From Lepas anatifera (Eukaryota; Arthropoda; Thecostraca; Lepadidae), in contig JAOTON010000333.1 in NCBI GenBank assembly GCA_034440635.1, positions 992,001 through 1,056,000 of the forward strand: a stretch of DNA of 64,000 bases. Direction: 5' to 3'. A program made the position numbers and the translations under genes. Below, in pieces: positions 44,166 through 56,059 of this stretch. Position 1 is the first letter of the stretch. The number at the start of each line of letters is the position of its first letter. The notes under the pieces were generated by a model. The model saw only the letters and a program-made list of their open reading frames with translations. It was not told where the DNA came from and did no database searches.

Positions 44166-45179
44166 TAGACCTCAGGTTAGGTGATAGGTGACCAACATCT
44201 GAGCCTAGACCTCTCTGGAAATCCTGTGACTGAATTTTTCAGTCCTAGCGTCAGGGACTCCAGTTGCCACTGGCGGATACAAGCAGCTCTCGTTTAAGTT
44301 CCCTGGCAACACGTGCTGGTGACGTCACTCGTGCAACGCCGGAGGCGTTTTACAGCTTGAACCTATGGGGAGTTGGGAAGGAAAGAGTTTTGTTCCCACA
44401 CCCGAGAGGGCTTGGGAATAAGACTACAGCATCAATTCGTTGAAAGTTAAGTCATTGGAAAACTCTTGAAATGCTCTATCCAGAAATGTTTAGCCCTGCA
44501 CCGTCTGAAAACTCTGAACATACTCCAAACCATCTAGGACTTGAACCAACCTGGTATTCTAGAATATTGGATACAAAGGGGAGGCTATTAGGCTCAAGCC
44601 ACCCCCCATCCACCCTCCCAAATAAAATATTGAATTCACAACTGGCAGTTGCTTTGCCCAACGAGGGTATTGAGCTTTCCCTCGTGGGTTGAGGTTTAAA
44701 AGGAACAGAAATGTGTAAGCTATCTGATTTGCTTTACGAATGTTCAGAGACCAGTCTCGGTCGCGATGGGTCTCCGCTTCACGGATTCATTTAGTCTTCA
44801 TTTTATTCTAGTGAAATTGTTCTATCAGGATATTCTCTAGCTCACCTTCATGTTATGGTGCGTGAATATAATCGTAAGGATTCCAACCATACAGAGACGA
44901 ATAGTGTCACGTGAAGGCAAACAATTCACATGGGTTTAAATTAAGCCTATTAGGCTGAATGGTAGATTCTGAAACCTCTAAGTTTGGAATCAAAGCGTAA
45001 TTCAACATGCTCAATGAGAGCACGTCGTTCCATTTAGCTAGTTGATTCGTCCAAATATGCATAAAAAAGCCGTTTGAATTGAAAAAAGGAACTGGACGGG
45101 TTTAATTTTCTTTTTGCGCATACGCAAGCATTTTCTGTACGTTCATTGATCATAAATGAAAGCACGGTGGTGAGATATT

Positions 45180-46205
45180 CTATGGAACCGGAAGCTCGAA
45201 TGTCTTCTGATCTTGTGGTTTTCCGGTTGAATCGCGAAGCTCTAGAACTTCCAATAGCTTTCCCTCTTGGTATTTGTCGAGGTCAGTGAAAACCAGCACC
45301 GCCTTTTCACTTTTGATACTTTTCATGAGTTTACCATCCCAGTGACTGCCCCCTAATTTGACCATCTTACATTGAACTCAGACATAGATTCTTTGGCTGT
45401 AGCTTTTCTGTTTTGTGACTCTTGATCGCCTAAATGTAGACTCGCTAGCGCTGGGCTGAGATCAGGACCGAACTCTTTCAGAACTGTCATGGTGAGAACG
45501 TATGATGCCCTGCTTGAAAAGCCGAAGCGATCAGCTACATTTTTAATCCACGAAGACTCTAACACACTGGGTTCAATCTCAACACGGGTAGCTTTTGTCT
45601 GTGATGTTTTCTTGGGAATGTATTCTACACCTTCACCCTTTGTATCAGTGAGGGAGTCCTTACACTCATCCTCCGGATCAACTTCTTCGCTGGGAAAACT
45701 AGAGAAACATTCCGCATTCTTTCTTTTCTGAGTCGAGTTTCGGATGTTTTTTCTGTTCATACATCTTGTCACGCCCCTCCATCGCCCTTTTCTGGATGAC
45801 TTTTGATCACGCATGAATCGTACCTATGTCTTCTGTCTTATCATTCTCGGTTCTTAGCTGGTCTTTAAATATTTCCCCTTTGGTATTTGGTTTTAAAATA
45901 TCAGACCTTGCCCAGTTTTGCTTCAAAGCTACTCATATTCTTTATATCTGTTCCAGTGTTCCGTTTTTTTACTTTTGAACAGCTCTGTAGAGCCGGGTTA
46001 TTCGCCAGATAACGGTTTCTTTCCCGGCCGTCGAAATTCCTGAGCTCTCCCAGAGCTCGATGTCATCGTCATAAACCATCGATGAGATATTTGTCACGTC
46101 ATCATTATAGCGTGATTTGTGCGCTCTGAACGACAAGAAGTCCAGGAGTATTTGACGCCTTGTCAGAAGCCTGGATCCTCTTAGGCAGAAGCCAGTAAGC
46201 CACAT
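45180..46205 (-). pseudogene. Degenerate transposon-type ORF (HWDGKLM family)
   Basis: Three consecutive minus-strand frames together resemble one protein: RRQILLDFLSFRAHKSRYND and TVIWRITRLYRAVQK (46205-45969), a charged middle with SWIKNVADRFGFSSRASYVL (45814-45353), and GGSHWDGKLMKSIKSEKAVL then LELRDSTGKPQDQKTFEL (45365-45180). I recall HWDGKLM followed by a predicted RNase H-like fold in a family of multicopy, transposon-like invertebrate proteins. The frame breaks and the missing C-terminal catalytic half mark it as a remnant. The superfamily is not certain. Confidence 0.55.
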
Positions 46206-46410
46206 GTCTGCTTGCTGGCGCGCATATTTTGTGGTCTTTGACGCTCTCAGCTTTGAATTTTTGCATGGCTTCCCGCTGGTTTCTACTCCTGATGTGTTTT
46301 TACCATGAACATACTAGATCATAGATACTTTAATGATAAGATAGCATCCGTGTTTCCAAGTTTGCTAAACACAAGAGCAGGGATGTCAGGGGACCAAGTC
46401 ACAATGTTCT

Positions 46411-47424
46411 TTAACCCTCGCCCCGGTGGGGGTGTTTAAACACCCTCGTCAGGTTTTTTCCGGCGGAACGAAAAATGGCGGCGCGAAGCACCGCCGTACT
46501 TGGCACACCTTATGCTCGACCAATTCCGCAACTTTCGCTAAACTTTTAAGCTTAAGTCATCTCATGTCAAGTCACCAGCGCAAGTCAAGTGACCTAACCT
46601 CAAAAAATGTTTAAGGTGGCATAAGTAAGAAATGGGTAAATCTATTGGATTGAAACTTATACCTGATAATGGCCCCACCGAGTTCTAGAACACATATTCC
46701 GCCAATTTGCATATCGATGACCTAAGGTCAAGCACGGAACATGACCTTTCCATTGGAGATACATGGGAAAAACATATATTGGGCTGTATTTGTGTTCATG
46801 CTGCTGAGAATGCCTTTATATTTTCCAAATCGTATTACCTATCCTTGGCCCCTTTCCAGTCTCATGTTGCAATTTTTGACCTGTGACCTCTGAGAGACCA
46901 TCTGGGGCTATTTAAGCAGCTTTCAGTCTTAGGTCAACAACTTTGCATTAAATGACGACACGGCTTTTGTTTTGATACAATTGTGTATAGATTGTGATTG
47001 CAAGTCGATTGATATAAATATTGACTATGCTAGGTTAAAAAGTGGCTTTGACCTGACCTGAGGTCAGGCCATTTTTTGTTTTGACCCAGTGTGGTCATAT
47101 AATACATCATTCGATTTGCCGTGACGAGAAAAAGCGAATGGTGCCTAAAAATGATTCTAACTCAACTCTGTCAGACGCTAGAGCCCAAAAACTTTACTCA
47201 AATTCCCATTTTCAATGCCCTATCATGACTTGAATATTGGCCTGAGTCAAACAGTGACTGATATGGTTTTTTATTGGCCTGAGACAATAAGTGACTGATA
47301 CGGTTTTTAATGAATTTGTATGAGTTATCCCGCATAGGGGCCGACTTCGAGGGGAGGTGTTAAAACACCACCCCCCCCCCACCAGGGCGAAGGTGGCTTG
47401 GAGGCTCACCACGGCGCAGGTTAA
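46411..47424 (+). mobile_element. TTAA-flanked non-autonomous DNA element (~1.0 kb)
   Basis: TTAA at both ends (46411-46414 and 47421-47424). The termini CCCTCGCCCCGGTG and CACCACGGCGCAGG are imperfect inverted repeats. A GGGTGTTTAAACACCC palindrome follows the left end, a GGTGTTAAAACACC palindrome precedes the right, and GGCGGCGCGAAGCACCGCC lies just inside the left. The interior has TGACCTGACCTGAGGTCA (47049-47066) and other half-sites. No ORF of transposase size. The TTAA duplication suggests a piggyBac- or Kolobok-type transposase acting in trans. Confidence 0.85.
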
Positions 47425-47426
47425 GT

Positions 47427-47765
47427 ACCTACAGGGTGTTTCAAAAAGAATGATATTTTTGAAATGATCGTAATGCGGTTGTAAATAGATTGTTGTGGTA
47501 TGATTTATATATCAATTGAAAGTGAATTTTGGGACATTTACGATTATTATATTTTGATAGCTGTTGTGATATTTTTGCTACTTCAAAAATAGTCTTAAAA
47601 TGAGTTAAAAATACTGTCTACTTTACCTTCATCGAAAATGTTGGTAGAAATCACGCGCGTATCACGTGACAAGTATCACGCCAATGACACTGCAAACCTT
47701 ACATCGCCCCTGCGGTACATCACAGTCCACATGCACATCGCCTCTGGAAATTAATTCTAAAAGTA
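47427..47765 (-). mobile_element. Second, truncated copy of the TA-flanked MITE
   Basis: It begins CAGGGTGTTTCAAAAAGAAT next to TA and follows the reverse complement of 30359 down to about 30040, with matching AAATCACGCGCGTATCACGT and CTCTGGAAATTAATTCTA-like blocks. The other end is missing. It starts only a few bases after the TTAA end of the previous element. Confidence 0.75.
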
Positions 47766-48764
47766 GTATGCTCCAATATTATAGTTCTAAGATCCCTAGA
47801 TTCTGCAACAACAAAATCCAGCCGCAGAGCTTCATCTGAAGTCAACCCTTGGGTGTTTGAGATCACTTCCGTGAGGCCTGGTGTTACTGTCTTATCTAAT
47901 GGTGTTTACCATGGGGACCTTAACTACAAATTGGGCTGAAACAGCCCATCATCAGGCCACTTGCACTTCACCAGTTTTGAGGATACCGGGAAGAAACTGT
48001 TACAGACCTTTCAAAATTTTTTCGTGCCTGGGAAAATAAGGGCGGCTCAAAAATTAAAAAAGGGGATTTTTGGCAAGCCTAATGCTTAATGCCCAGCTAA
48101 ATGAAACTTTGAATTTACCTGCAGGGCTGGGTGTAGATCTCTATCTCTGGATGTGGGGTGCCCAGTCACACAATGCTGTTTTTTTCATATTAGTCAGTGC
48201 AACTTTGTTGCATGTGTTTAAGGAAGTTGTACGGTTTTGAAAACAGTCTTTAGAATGTAATGATTCTTTTAACGCTTTCATAATTGTGTTTTTGAATTTG
48301 TACGCCCCCAATGTTTTCGAAAATTCACGTTAGTATGATGTAGCTATTAAAAATGCCTCCTCAGGCAAAAATAGTCCGTCGCTTACGAATTTTGGGTCTC
48401 GTCATAGAGTTTTTTTCGCGGTATGACTGAAAATGTGAAATGTGCTAAAACATCGCCTGTGTTTTGAGTCCCGAATTAAGTTTTCTGCCTTTTCAGCGCC
48501 GAACGTGAAGCAAAACAGGACATGCATTCCTCTTCCGGTATATTATGTTATTGTGCTTCGGCGGCGCTCTATATGAGTCATCTTTCTTTAACTCGTCCGA
48601 TGGTTAAGTTTTAGTTTATGTACGCCTCTCCCCTTCCCAGGGTTACCTTGGGGCCGGGCCTCACTCCTCCCCACTCAACAGACCCATCACGACACTCCTG
48701 ACTTCAGCGAATCTGGCCAGCGCAGAGCAGCCTTGAATGGTGAGGCAGATAATCAAGCAAATAG

Positions 48765-49749
48765 TTAACCCTCGTCCCGGTGGGGTGTTTGAACACCCCC
48801 TCAGGTTTTTTTCCGGCGGCACGAACAAACGGTGGCGCAAAGCGCCGCCATACTTGGCACATTTTTTTCCTTGACCAATTTTGCAACTTTCCCAAAGATT
48901 TAAGGTTGGGTAATCTAAAGTTAGGTCACCAGTGCAGGTCAAGTGGCTTCACCTAAAAAATGTTTAAGGTGGCATAAGTAAAAACTGGGTGAATTTATTG
49001 CATTGAAACTTATACCACATAGTAGGCCCAGCGAGTGTTAACCAATGTATTTCAGGATTTTTCATATCGATGACCTAAGATCAAATACGGACCATGACCT
49101 CTCCATTGGAAATGCATGGGGAAACAGAAATTGGGCTGTAGTTGTGTAGATACAGCTGAGAATACCTTCATATTCTTCAAATCGTAGTATGCTGGGCCCC
49201 TTTCCAGGTTCACGTTGCAATTTTCGACCTGTGACCTCTGATAGGTCGTCTGGGTTATCAGTTTTCAGACTTCGGTCAATAACTTTAAATGTAATGATTA
49301 TATAGCTTTTATGTTGATACTATTGCCTTTGGAATGCTATTGCGAGTCCATTGACATGCATATCGACTATGCTAGGTTCAAAGAGTGACCTTGACCTGAC
49401 CTCAGGTCAGTTCATTTTTGTCTTTTGACCTAGTGTGGTCATATAATACAGCATTCGATTTGTCGTGACGAGAGAAAGCGAAAATTGCCTAAAAATGACT
49501 CTAACTCAAATCTGTCCGATGATAGAGCCCAAAAACTCAACTCAAAATGCCACCTTCTTTGACCTGTCATAACCTCAATATTGGCCTGAGTCAAAACGTG
49601 GCAGATACAGTTTCTTCATAAATTTGTATGAGCTATCCACCAGCTTTCGCGTTTTTTCGCTATCCCGCGTAGGGGCCGAGTTCGTGGGGTGTTCAAACAC
49701 CCTCAACAAGGGCGAAGGTGGCTCGGGGGCTCACTGGGGCGTGGGTTAA
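48765..49749 (+). mobile_element. TTAA-flanked non-autonomous DNA element (~1.0 kb)
   Basis: TTAA at 48765-48768 and 49746-49749 with termini CCCTCGTCCCGGTG and CACTGGGGCGTGGG, subterminal GGGTGTTTGAACACCC and GGGTGTTCAAACACCC palindromes, and a GGCGGCACG...GCGCCGCC motif. It is colinear with the 46411 copy throughout, including TGACCTGACCTCAGGTCA (49392-49409). No transposase. Confidence 0.87.
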
Positions 49750-49869
49750 AGTTGGCTAGAAATTTTTGAGAAAAGTTGGGATACATGTCGTGGTTTAGGG
49801 CTTAAGCCTCTATCATTTTCATGGATAAATATCCGCTGAATTTTTCGCAACACAAATGGACGCGCCTCC

Positions 49870-51560
49870 ACCAATCAACGACCGCCATCCACTGGTCGCC
49901 GATTGCCTGCGAGCACAGAGGTTAAAGAGGTCATGCTGGACAGTGACGCCGAGTTCAAGCCTCGGTGGGAGGGGTCGCGTGGTGGATTATTAAACCTACA
50001 TGTGTGGATTTGGGAATGGTGGTGGTTGTGCCTGTATTGGACTGAGCGAGAGGGACATTTGTATGGAGACATTCTGTGCACGTGGGTGGAAATATGGGTT
50101 AGGTAAGTGTTTGTGCAGTTTGCGTTGTCGATAGCGCTGGAACGCTCGGTGATAGCGCTAATGATAGCGCTGGAGTTAGGTGTGTGAATAATATGCGTGG
50201 CAGTGGGCGTGGTAGTGTAGATTCTACTTATTGGTGCTGACATTGCCTTCCAATGAACCGTGCGTGCGTTAGGCGTGCCCATATAAAACCCGGCCGGTAC
50301 TCAGCAGCGTGACTACACGCAACATATCAAAACCAAAGCTTATGATACAAATGATACATGGAACCTGCATGTTAAAGAAAATACCGCAATTATATCCGTA
50401 TATAAAACAAATATCGCAGTTATTTCCGTATATCTGAAGTTGTCCTATCCGCGGCCGTTACACAAGCACAGCGGAAGCAGGCTGTTGTATTTGGCACTCC
50501 AGCCTCGGGTCAGGTCATGGCAGTGGTGAGCTCAGGTATGCACACACCACACCCCTTGTCTCTTATAAAACGAAGAACATTGCACTACACTCCAGCTTGA
50601 AAGAACTCTGTGGTTTTCCAGATACGCTCGGAGCGCCTAACCAATGCCGCTGAGAATAACTGGATACAAGTAGCGCCACCTTTTCCGGCGACTTAGCTAG
50701 CCCCAGAAGAGATGACGCTACTTCCGCGAATAACGTACACGCCTTCGTACGCGGCCGGCGCTACTAGTCAGGACGACGACGGCTGCTGTAACACGTCCTC
50801 CGATGACGGGGCAGGCTGAGCCGGTGGCCTACGCTGGGTCGAGCCAAGAGTCAGCTGCTAAAGGTGTCTCCGGGCCTGCAGCGGACAGGTATCCTCCACA
50901 GTGGAAGGGCGCGATATGGGGTGCGGTGTCCGCCTGAAGTCGCCAGCAGCCCTGACCTAATCTGTGTGCCGACCAACCACAGTCCCTAGTCTAACCTGCC
51001 CTAGTCTGTGCGCCTACAGATCCTACTGTCACAGAGACGAGCAACGTAAAATACCGACCCATTCACAGCTGTAACAAAACCGGGTAGCCTCTGAGGATAG
51101 AACTCAGCTGGCGTTACAGAGGTTACAGCATGCGGTGTTGTCCGTTATCTAAATAACCAATGTGGGAAACTCTGTTGTTCCCACGATAGGCCCTGCTTGT
51201 CCTCCCTGTGAAACGCTAGTTTAAGGGCGTGTTACCCTCGACACATGCGCCACACGACATGGCCCGTCAGAGCTAATACCCTGTTTCTCCAAAAATATAT
51301 GTCCGGTCATTCGTTCATTCATCTTGATTTCTACACAGATCGCTCACGTGACACGCTGGCTGTAAACCGTACACAGATAAAAATAAAAACACCCGTATCG
51401 GGTGTAGGTGTCGTGTAGAAAATATTACCATGACTGGGAGCTATGGGCAGTGCCACCACACCCCTTGGAGGTAAAAGATGTCCGGTGTCATGGTGTTCAA
51501 CACCACTCAGAGGTGTCGATGACCACCCAAATCATCTTTGGAAGAAAACGGCACCCTCAT
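49870..51560. other. No recognised features
   Basis: Mixed-composition DNA with a short CpG-richer part (about 50690-50960). The frame at 49875-50282 (minus) is His/Ser/Thr-rich without a domain. No splice-bounded exon, RNA gene or repeat ends are visible to me. Confidence 0.4.
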
Positions 51561-52203
51561 GTTTATAAGTAGTGATAAGCGGTAAGCAGCGGAACACATT
51601 GATTATGTTAAAAATGACTGCTAGTGTTCAATCGCGGGCTAAAATTGCGCAGTTCCACAATAATGTATACCACCCGCCTGCACTCCTGCGTCGGCGCGCG
51701 CCTAACATGCGCCAGGCAACGGGACGAAACAGAGTAGCTGGCTGGATAAGCCAACCCGATGCGGAGGCGCAGAGAAGACAAGAGGTCTAAACTCTGGATC
51801 GTGGACTAGAAATTGCGGAATTGAGCAATTCCGTGACTTTGAATCCACACTAAAAAACTTTGACCTGCACCACTTGTATCCGTGCCCCGCGTAAGCCTGA
51901 GCCATCCGATCGGCTGCGCCGCTCCGCTCAGCCACCCAGCGCACCTTCGGCGGGTCGCTGCAGGCGCAGTGGCGCAGGCGAGTGGCACAGTGGCACAGTG
52001 GCGCAGGCGAGTGGCACACAAGTTGTGAAGTCGCTGAACTTTAAACCGCAGTGAACACCTCTGTACAAAAGTGAGATGGGTTTGGGCTACATAAACACAA
52101 TGAGGCTACACACTGCACGTGGTGGATCCGTATTCTCATGCTCAACTCGGACTGCTTTCACTTTTGGGTTCTCCCTAGTCTTAAACTTCACGACAGCGTT
52201 CTA

Positions 52204-52431
52204 GATGAAACACACCATGTTCTTATGGGATCCGGTGAGCTTGAGTCCAAAAACAGCATGTGCTAGGGCCCACATGATCAGGAACACCTCTGCGTTCCCC
52301 GCGATCGCGATGGTGGCCTCCGATCCGGATGCTTCTCCCGAGAAGTTGACGACAGCCGCACCGTGGCCTTCCCCGTCCCCCGTCGCCTTCCTTCGCGAGG
52401 GTGGTGGTGAGGCAGCGCATGGTGTGACCTG
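52204..52431 (-). CDS. Candidate terminal coding exon, unidentified
   Basis: A textbook acceptor (CTTGTCTTTTCAG) is followed by 75 open codons and a TAG stop. The product is Pro/Arg/Gly-rich at first (SPPPSRRKATGDGEGHGAAV), then SGSEATIAIAGNAEVFLIMW and ALAHAVFGLKLTGSHKN, a possible membrane segment near the C-terminus. GC-rich codons contrast with AT-rich flanks. I do not recognise the family. The upstream exon would lie at higher coordinates and I could not find it. Confidence 0.45.
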
Positions 52432-52529
52432 AAAAGACAAGATTCGAATACGTTTATTCAGGACTGTCTTGACCTTTATTATAAGTCAAAGTCCAGCAAT
52501 AATACAGCATTGACAAGCAGGAGATAAAT

Positions 52530-52990
52530 ACTCCTCGCCCGGTAATAGTTTTTTTACACCGCCTCGTTTTTTTCCGACGGTGACAGAAAACGGCGGAGCA
52601 AAATACCGTCATACTTGCCACAAATTATCCCTTATCAATTCCACAGCTTTTCTATAAATGCCAGTCTCAGGTCAGTTCACCACCCCCGGGCAAGTGAACT
52701 CACGTCTGAGAACTCTAAACACAGCATTGGTAACAACAGTAGTATCTAGGATATGGTAGGTGCAGGTAATGAAGTCTATTGGCAAATCATGGAGAAAATG
52801 CGAATTGGTCGACAAAGTTTAAATTATCTGGATATCATTCAGAATAGCTTCCTAATTTTCGATTCGTAGCATCTCTGGTCACTTTTCAGTGTAATTTTGC
52901 TAGTTTGAACCCGCAAGTTTTGAGAGGGACTACCTGAGCAGGCTTAACTGGGTCAAATAAGTCTAGGAGGTAGGAATAGTGATAGTAGAT
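52530..52990 (+). mobile_element. Diverged 5' fragment of a TTAA-type element
   Basis: ACTCCTCGCCCGGTAATAG, TTTTTTCCGACGGTGACAG and GGCGGAGCAAAATACCGTC parallel the 5' end at 46411 (CCTCGCCCCGGTG, TTTTTTCCGGCGG, GGCGCGAAGCACCGCCG). Half-site motifs follow but the 3' end is not identifiable. Confidence 0.5.
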
Positions 52991-53268
52991 ATATTTTATT
53001 TTAGATCTTGCTCAAATGCCAAGTAAGGTGAAACATAAAACAAGAAGTTTGGTGAAGCCGGCCAGGCATGTGGGGAATGGTAGACCAGTATTGTAGTACT
53101 TGTTAAAAGAGGGAGGTAGATCATAAGCCATTTCAATTCACTACGGGGATCCGTATTATTCATAGGGAAAATGATCGAAGCAAGGTGTTACGGCTGGAGG
53201 GCGATATAGTCGATATTCGTAAACTTGAAAAAAGATGTTTAGTAACAGCAAACCAATATCAGTGACGA

Positions 53269-54240
53269 TTATGTATCAATCTGTTTTTCTGCAAGTTTCG
53301 TAACTTTTGGTCGGCATTCCTCCAAGGGATTAGCTCCCAAGGTCAATCGCCGAAGTCTGTGACTCGACAGGATTGATTCGCGTCCACTAGAACACTGGGT
53401 CAGGCGGAACCTTCCTCCTGTCTTACTATGTGCGTTCTTATTGATTCTCACGAACTTTGAATATTTTTCAGAGAAAACCTGAAGCACATGTGAGCGTGGC
53501 GTTACCCCAAACTCGTATTCTGCTGATTGAAGGAAGTCCTCTTTGGTGGCAAAAATCACGCAATTGACTTCAGCACAACGTTTCCCATAGTCATATGCCA
53601 CGAGGAACTCGTCTACCAAAGACTGTATCACTGCGTAATCCACGTCTCTAAAACATGCAACGCAGTCACATTCAATGACTTCTACTCATTTCTAACACTT
53701 CTAACAGTTTCAAGAGGGACGAAGAATCAAGAAGGGCATGCCGCAATACAAGTACCGGTCATACACGCCTACGGACAATAGCCGGCCAAATCTGCAGCGG
53801 AAACACATTAGTCACATCGGTTGGGGCCAACACATACACATTTCTGTGCTGGTCGTGACTGATATTATCATAAAGCTGTACCTTTAGTTCTCCGTTACTT
53901 GTACTACAGGTAACGAAAGCCGCAACAATAGAAGTCGGAATCGACTCTTTTTGACACAAAGACAACATCCCCAAGGCGAAACACTTGACCATCAATCATC
54001 ATTTGTATCACTATACTTCCCTTGCCACTCTCCGCGCACTAACATTTTTCAGATAATGCTCTTTGCTCAGCTGGAGAGACATGGAATGCTCATGTCTACG
54101 AGCTATAGTTTTGAAAACATTCACTCGATTACGGCAGTGCTCCATGTACCTTTTCAGTTGTTCTCAACAGCCTCATCTCGCACAACTTCCATTGTTCAGC
54201 CTCAGCTGCCATACAGTGAAAGCAAAAAACATTTTGCCTT
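53269..54240 (-). pseudogene. Unidentified coding-like region, probably degenerate
   Basis: Three minus-strand segments look protein-like in sequence: QLKRYMEHCRNRVNVFKTIA with SMSLQLSKEHYLKNV (about 54150-54040), VKCFALGMLSLCQKESIPTS with VYVLAPTDVTNVF (53995-53759), and VIQSLVDEFLVAYDYGKRCA with AEYEFGVTPRSHVLQVFSEK (53643-53269). The frames change between them. I do not recognise the family. It may be a transposon-encoded protein remnant or a gene with introns. Confidence 0.35.
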
Positions 54241-54697
54241 CAGGTGAAAAAACTGCTCGCTAATAGGCACGTACTGAAACGTATGTCTTTTCTTGGCACT
54301 GCGCTAGGTAAGTATGCTTGTTCCAGGCTCTATTTGGACATAGCGAGAACGGCAGCGATTCGAAAGCTTGCAGGTGACCGGAAATTGTTGCAGGCCTTGA
54401 TCGTACTTGCCTGTCGCTCTCGTGCTCGCGAAATATTCCCCGAGTCAAGGGTAATGCTGGACACAATCTCCCGTGTGCCATCACTAACAAACTTGCAAAC
54501 TTTACTTGGCGTATGTGCTGATACTTCAGCTTCATGAGGATATCGCCAACAATACCATAAGACGATTGCCCAGGATACTCGAGGAATGGCTCTCCATGAT
54601 CAATGAAGTGCTTATAGTCTTCTCAGCCTGTCTAGCCGATGGAGGTCTTGAGGTGTGATCATGTGATTCCTCTGTATATAGCTCGCTCTCTTGGACT

Positions 54698-55105
54698 TGG
54701 TGATGTCTTTCGTATTTAAAGAAAAGGTGCGTGGTGATGTCTTTCGTGTTTAAAGAAAAGGTGCGTGGTGATGTCTTTCGTGTTTAAAGAGAAGGTGCGT
54801 GGTGATGTCTTTCGTGTTTAAAGAAAAGGTGCGTGGTGATGTCTTTCGTGTTTAAAGAGAAGGTGCGTGGTGATGTCTTTCGTGTTTAAAGAAAAGGTGC
54901 GTGGTGATGTCTTTCGTGTTTAAAGAAAAGGTGCGTGGTGATGTCTTTCGTGTTTAAAGAAAAGGTGCGTGGTGATGTCTTTCGTGTTTAAAGAAAAGGT
55001 GCGTGGTGATGTCTTTCGTGTTTAAAGAAAAGGTGCGTGGTGATGTCTTTCGTGTTTAAAGAAAAGGTGCGTGGTGATGTCTTTCGTGTTTAAAGAAAAG
55101 GTGCG
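54698..55105. repeat. 34-bp minisatellite, exactly 12 copies
   Basis: The unit TGGTGATGTCTTTCGTGTTT followed by AAAGAAAAGGTGCG repeats without length variation for 408 bp (12 x 34). The first copy has CGTATTT instead of CGTGTTT, and copies 3 and 5 have GAGAAG instead of GAAAAG. The near-perfect identity points to recent expansion. Units abut with no spacers, so it is not a CRISPR array, and 34 is not a multiple of three. Confidence 0.97.
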
Positions 55106-55489
55106 TTTGAAAAAAGTTTACCGCTGATTGGACATCTGATTTTGAAGCATGCTCCTCATTCATGGCGATACGATTGTGTTTCGTGAACACGTGTAAGTCA
55201 CCGTGTCGAAATGGACATAACTCACAAATGTGACCGCAACTACCAGCATGTGCCAAATCTGTTGCCCCCTCATGATCCCAATTTTGCAAGAGGTTAAAAG
55301 GCTTAGGAATGGGATCCAGCACACGCGTTGAAAGCTATTCACATGTAAATTAAGCCTGGAACACCTGGTGTTATATATATAGGTACATACATACTTACAC
55401 CAGTACATAGCCCGTAAGAATATGATCTAATTGTCTACCAGGAGATGAAACATTTGAATGTATCCAGAACCATTTTAAAACCAAAGGCG

Positions 55490-55560
55490 CATTTTAAATT
55501 TTAAAACCATCGGGGTTTTTGGGGAATTGCCCCGTTTGCCCTCCCCCTGGATCCGCCAGT
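55490..55560. mobile_element. GGATCC-ended short repeat, right end
   Basis: CCCTCCCCCTGGATCCGCCA followed by GTG is the right end seen in the unit at 1798-1999. The left end is not clearly present. Confidence 0.45.
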
Positions 55561-56059
55561 GTCCCCGTCCACTTTGGCTCTGTGGGGTTAGTGTCCCGAA
55601 CTTCTTGCTGATTAAAAAAAATCCGTCACAAATTAAGCCATAGCCTGAATCGCCTTGGGCAAAGCCGGCAACGACTCTAGCCCATTTCCCCACTTGAAAA
55701 TAGGTAGGTACTGCACCTATGTTTGAAGCGTTAAAGTGATCGGTCCATCACGTTCAAGTTGGTGTATGTACTGTGCCTGTCGCTTACGTTTATACATCTA
55801 ATTCCCATGTGCCCTTATATTCCTATGCGCAAATATTCGTAACCCCGCTATTTTGAGCCGTTTTTGGAGCACCTTCGGTAAAAGAATTCAGAAACCTTCG
55901 ATCCACCAACGGTGACGATTCCTGCCCCTTTCCCCAACTGAAAATAGTTTGTTCGCCTATGGGGCTGGATCAGGGCGTGGACGTTTTTTTTAAACGATTG
56001 TGGGTGCTTACATTTTGAACAATGATACTAACCACGAAATCAAAAGGTGTTTTGTAATA

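Noticed and set aside
51870..51935. tRNA-Leu/Ser-like sequence on the minus strand (TGGCTGAGCGG A box)
   Set aside because: No B box or cloverleaf could be found at the right distance; at most a SINE-head fragment.
54698..55105. CRISPR-like array
   Set aside because: The units abut directly with no unique spacers, and the genome is eukaryotic; it is a minisatellite.
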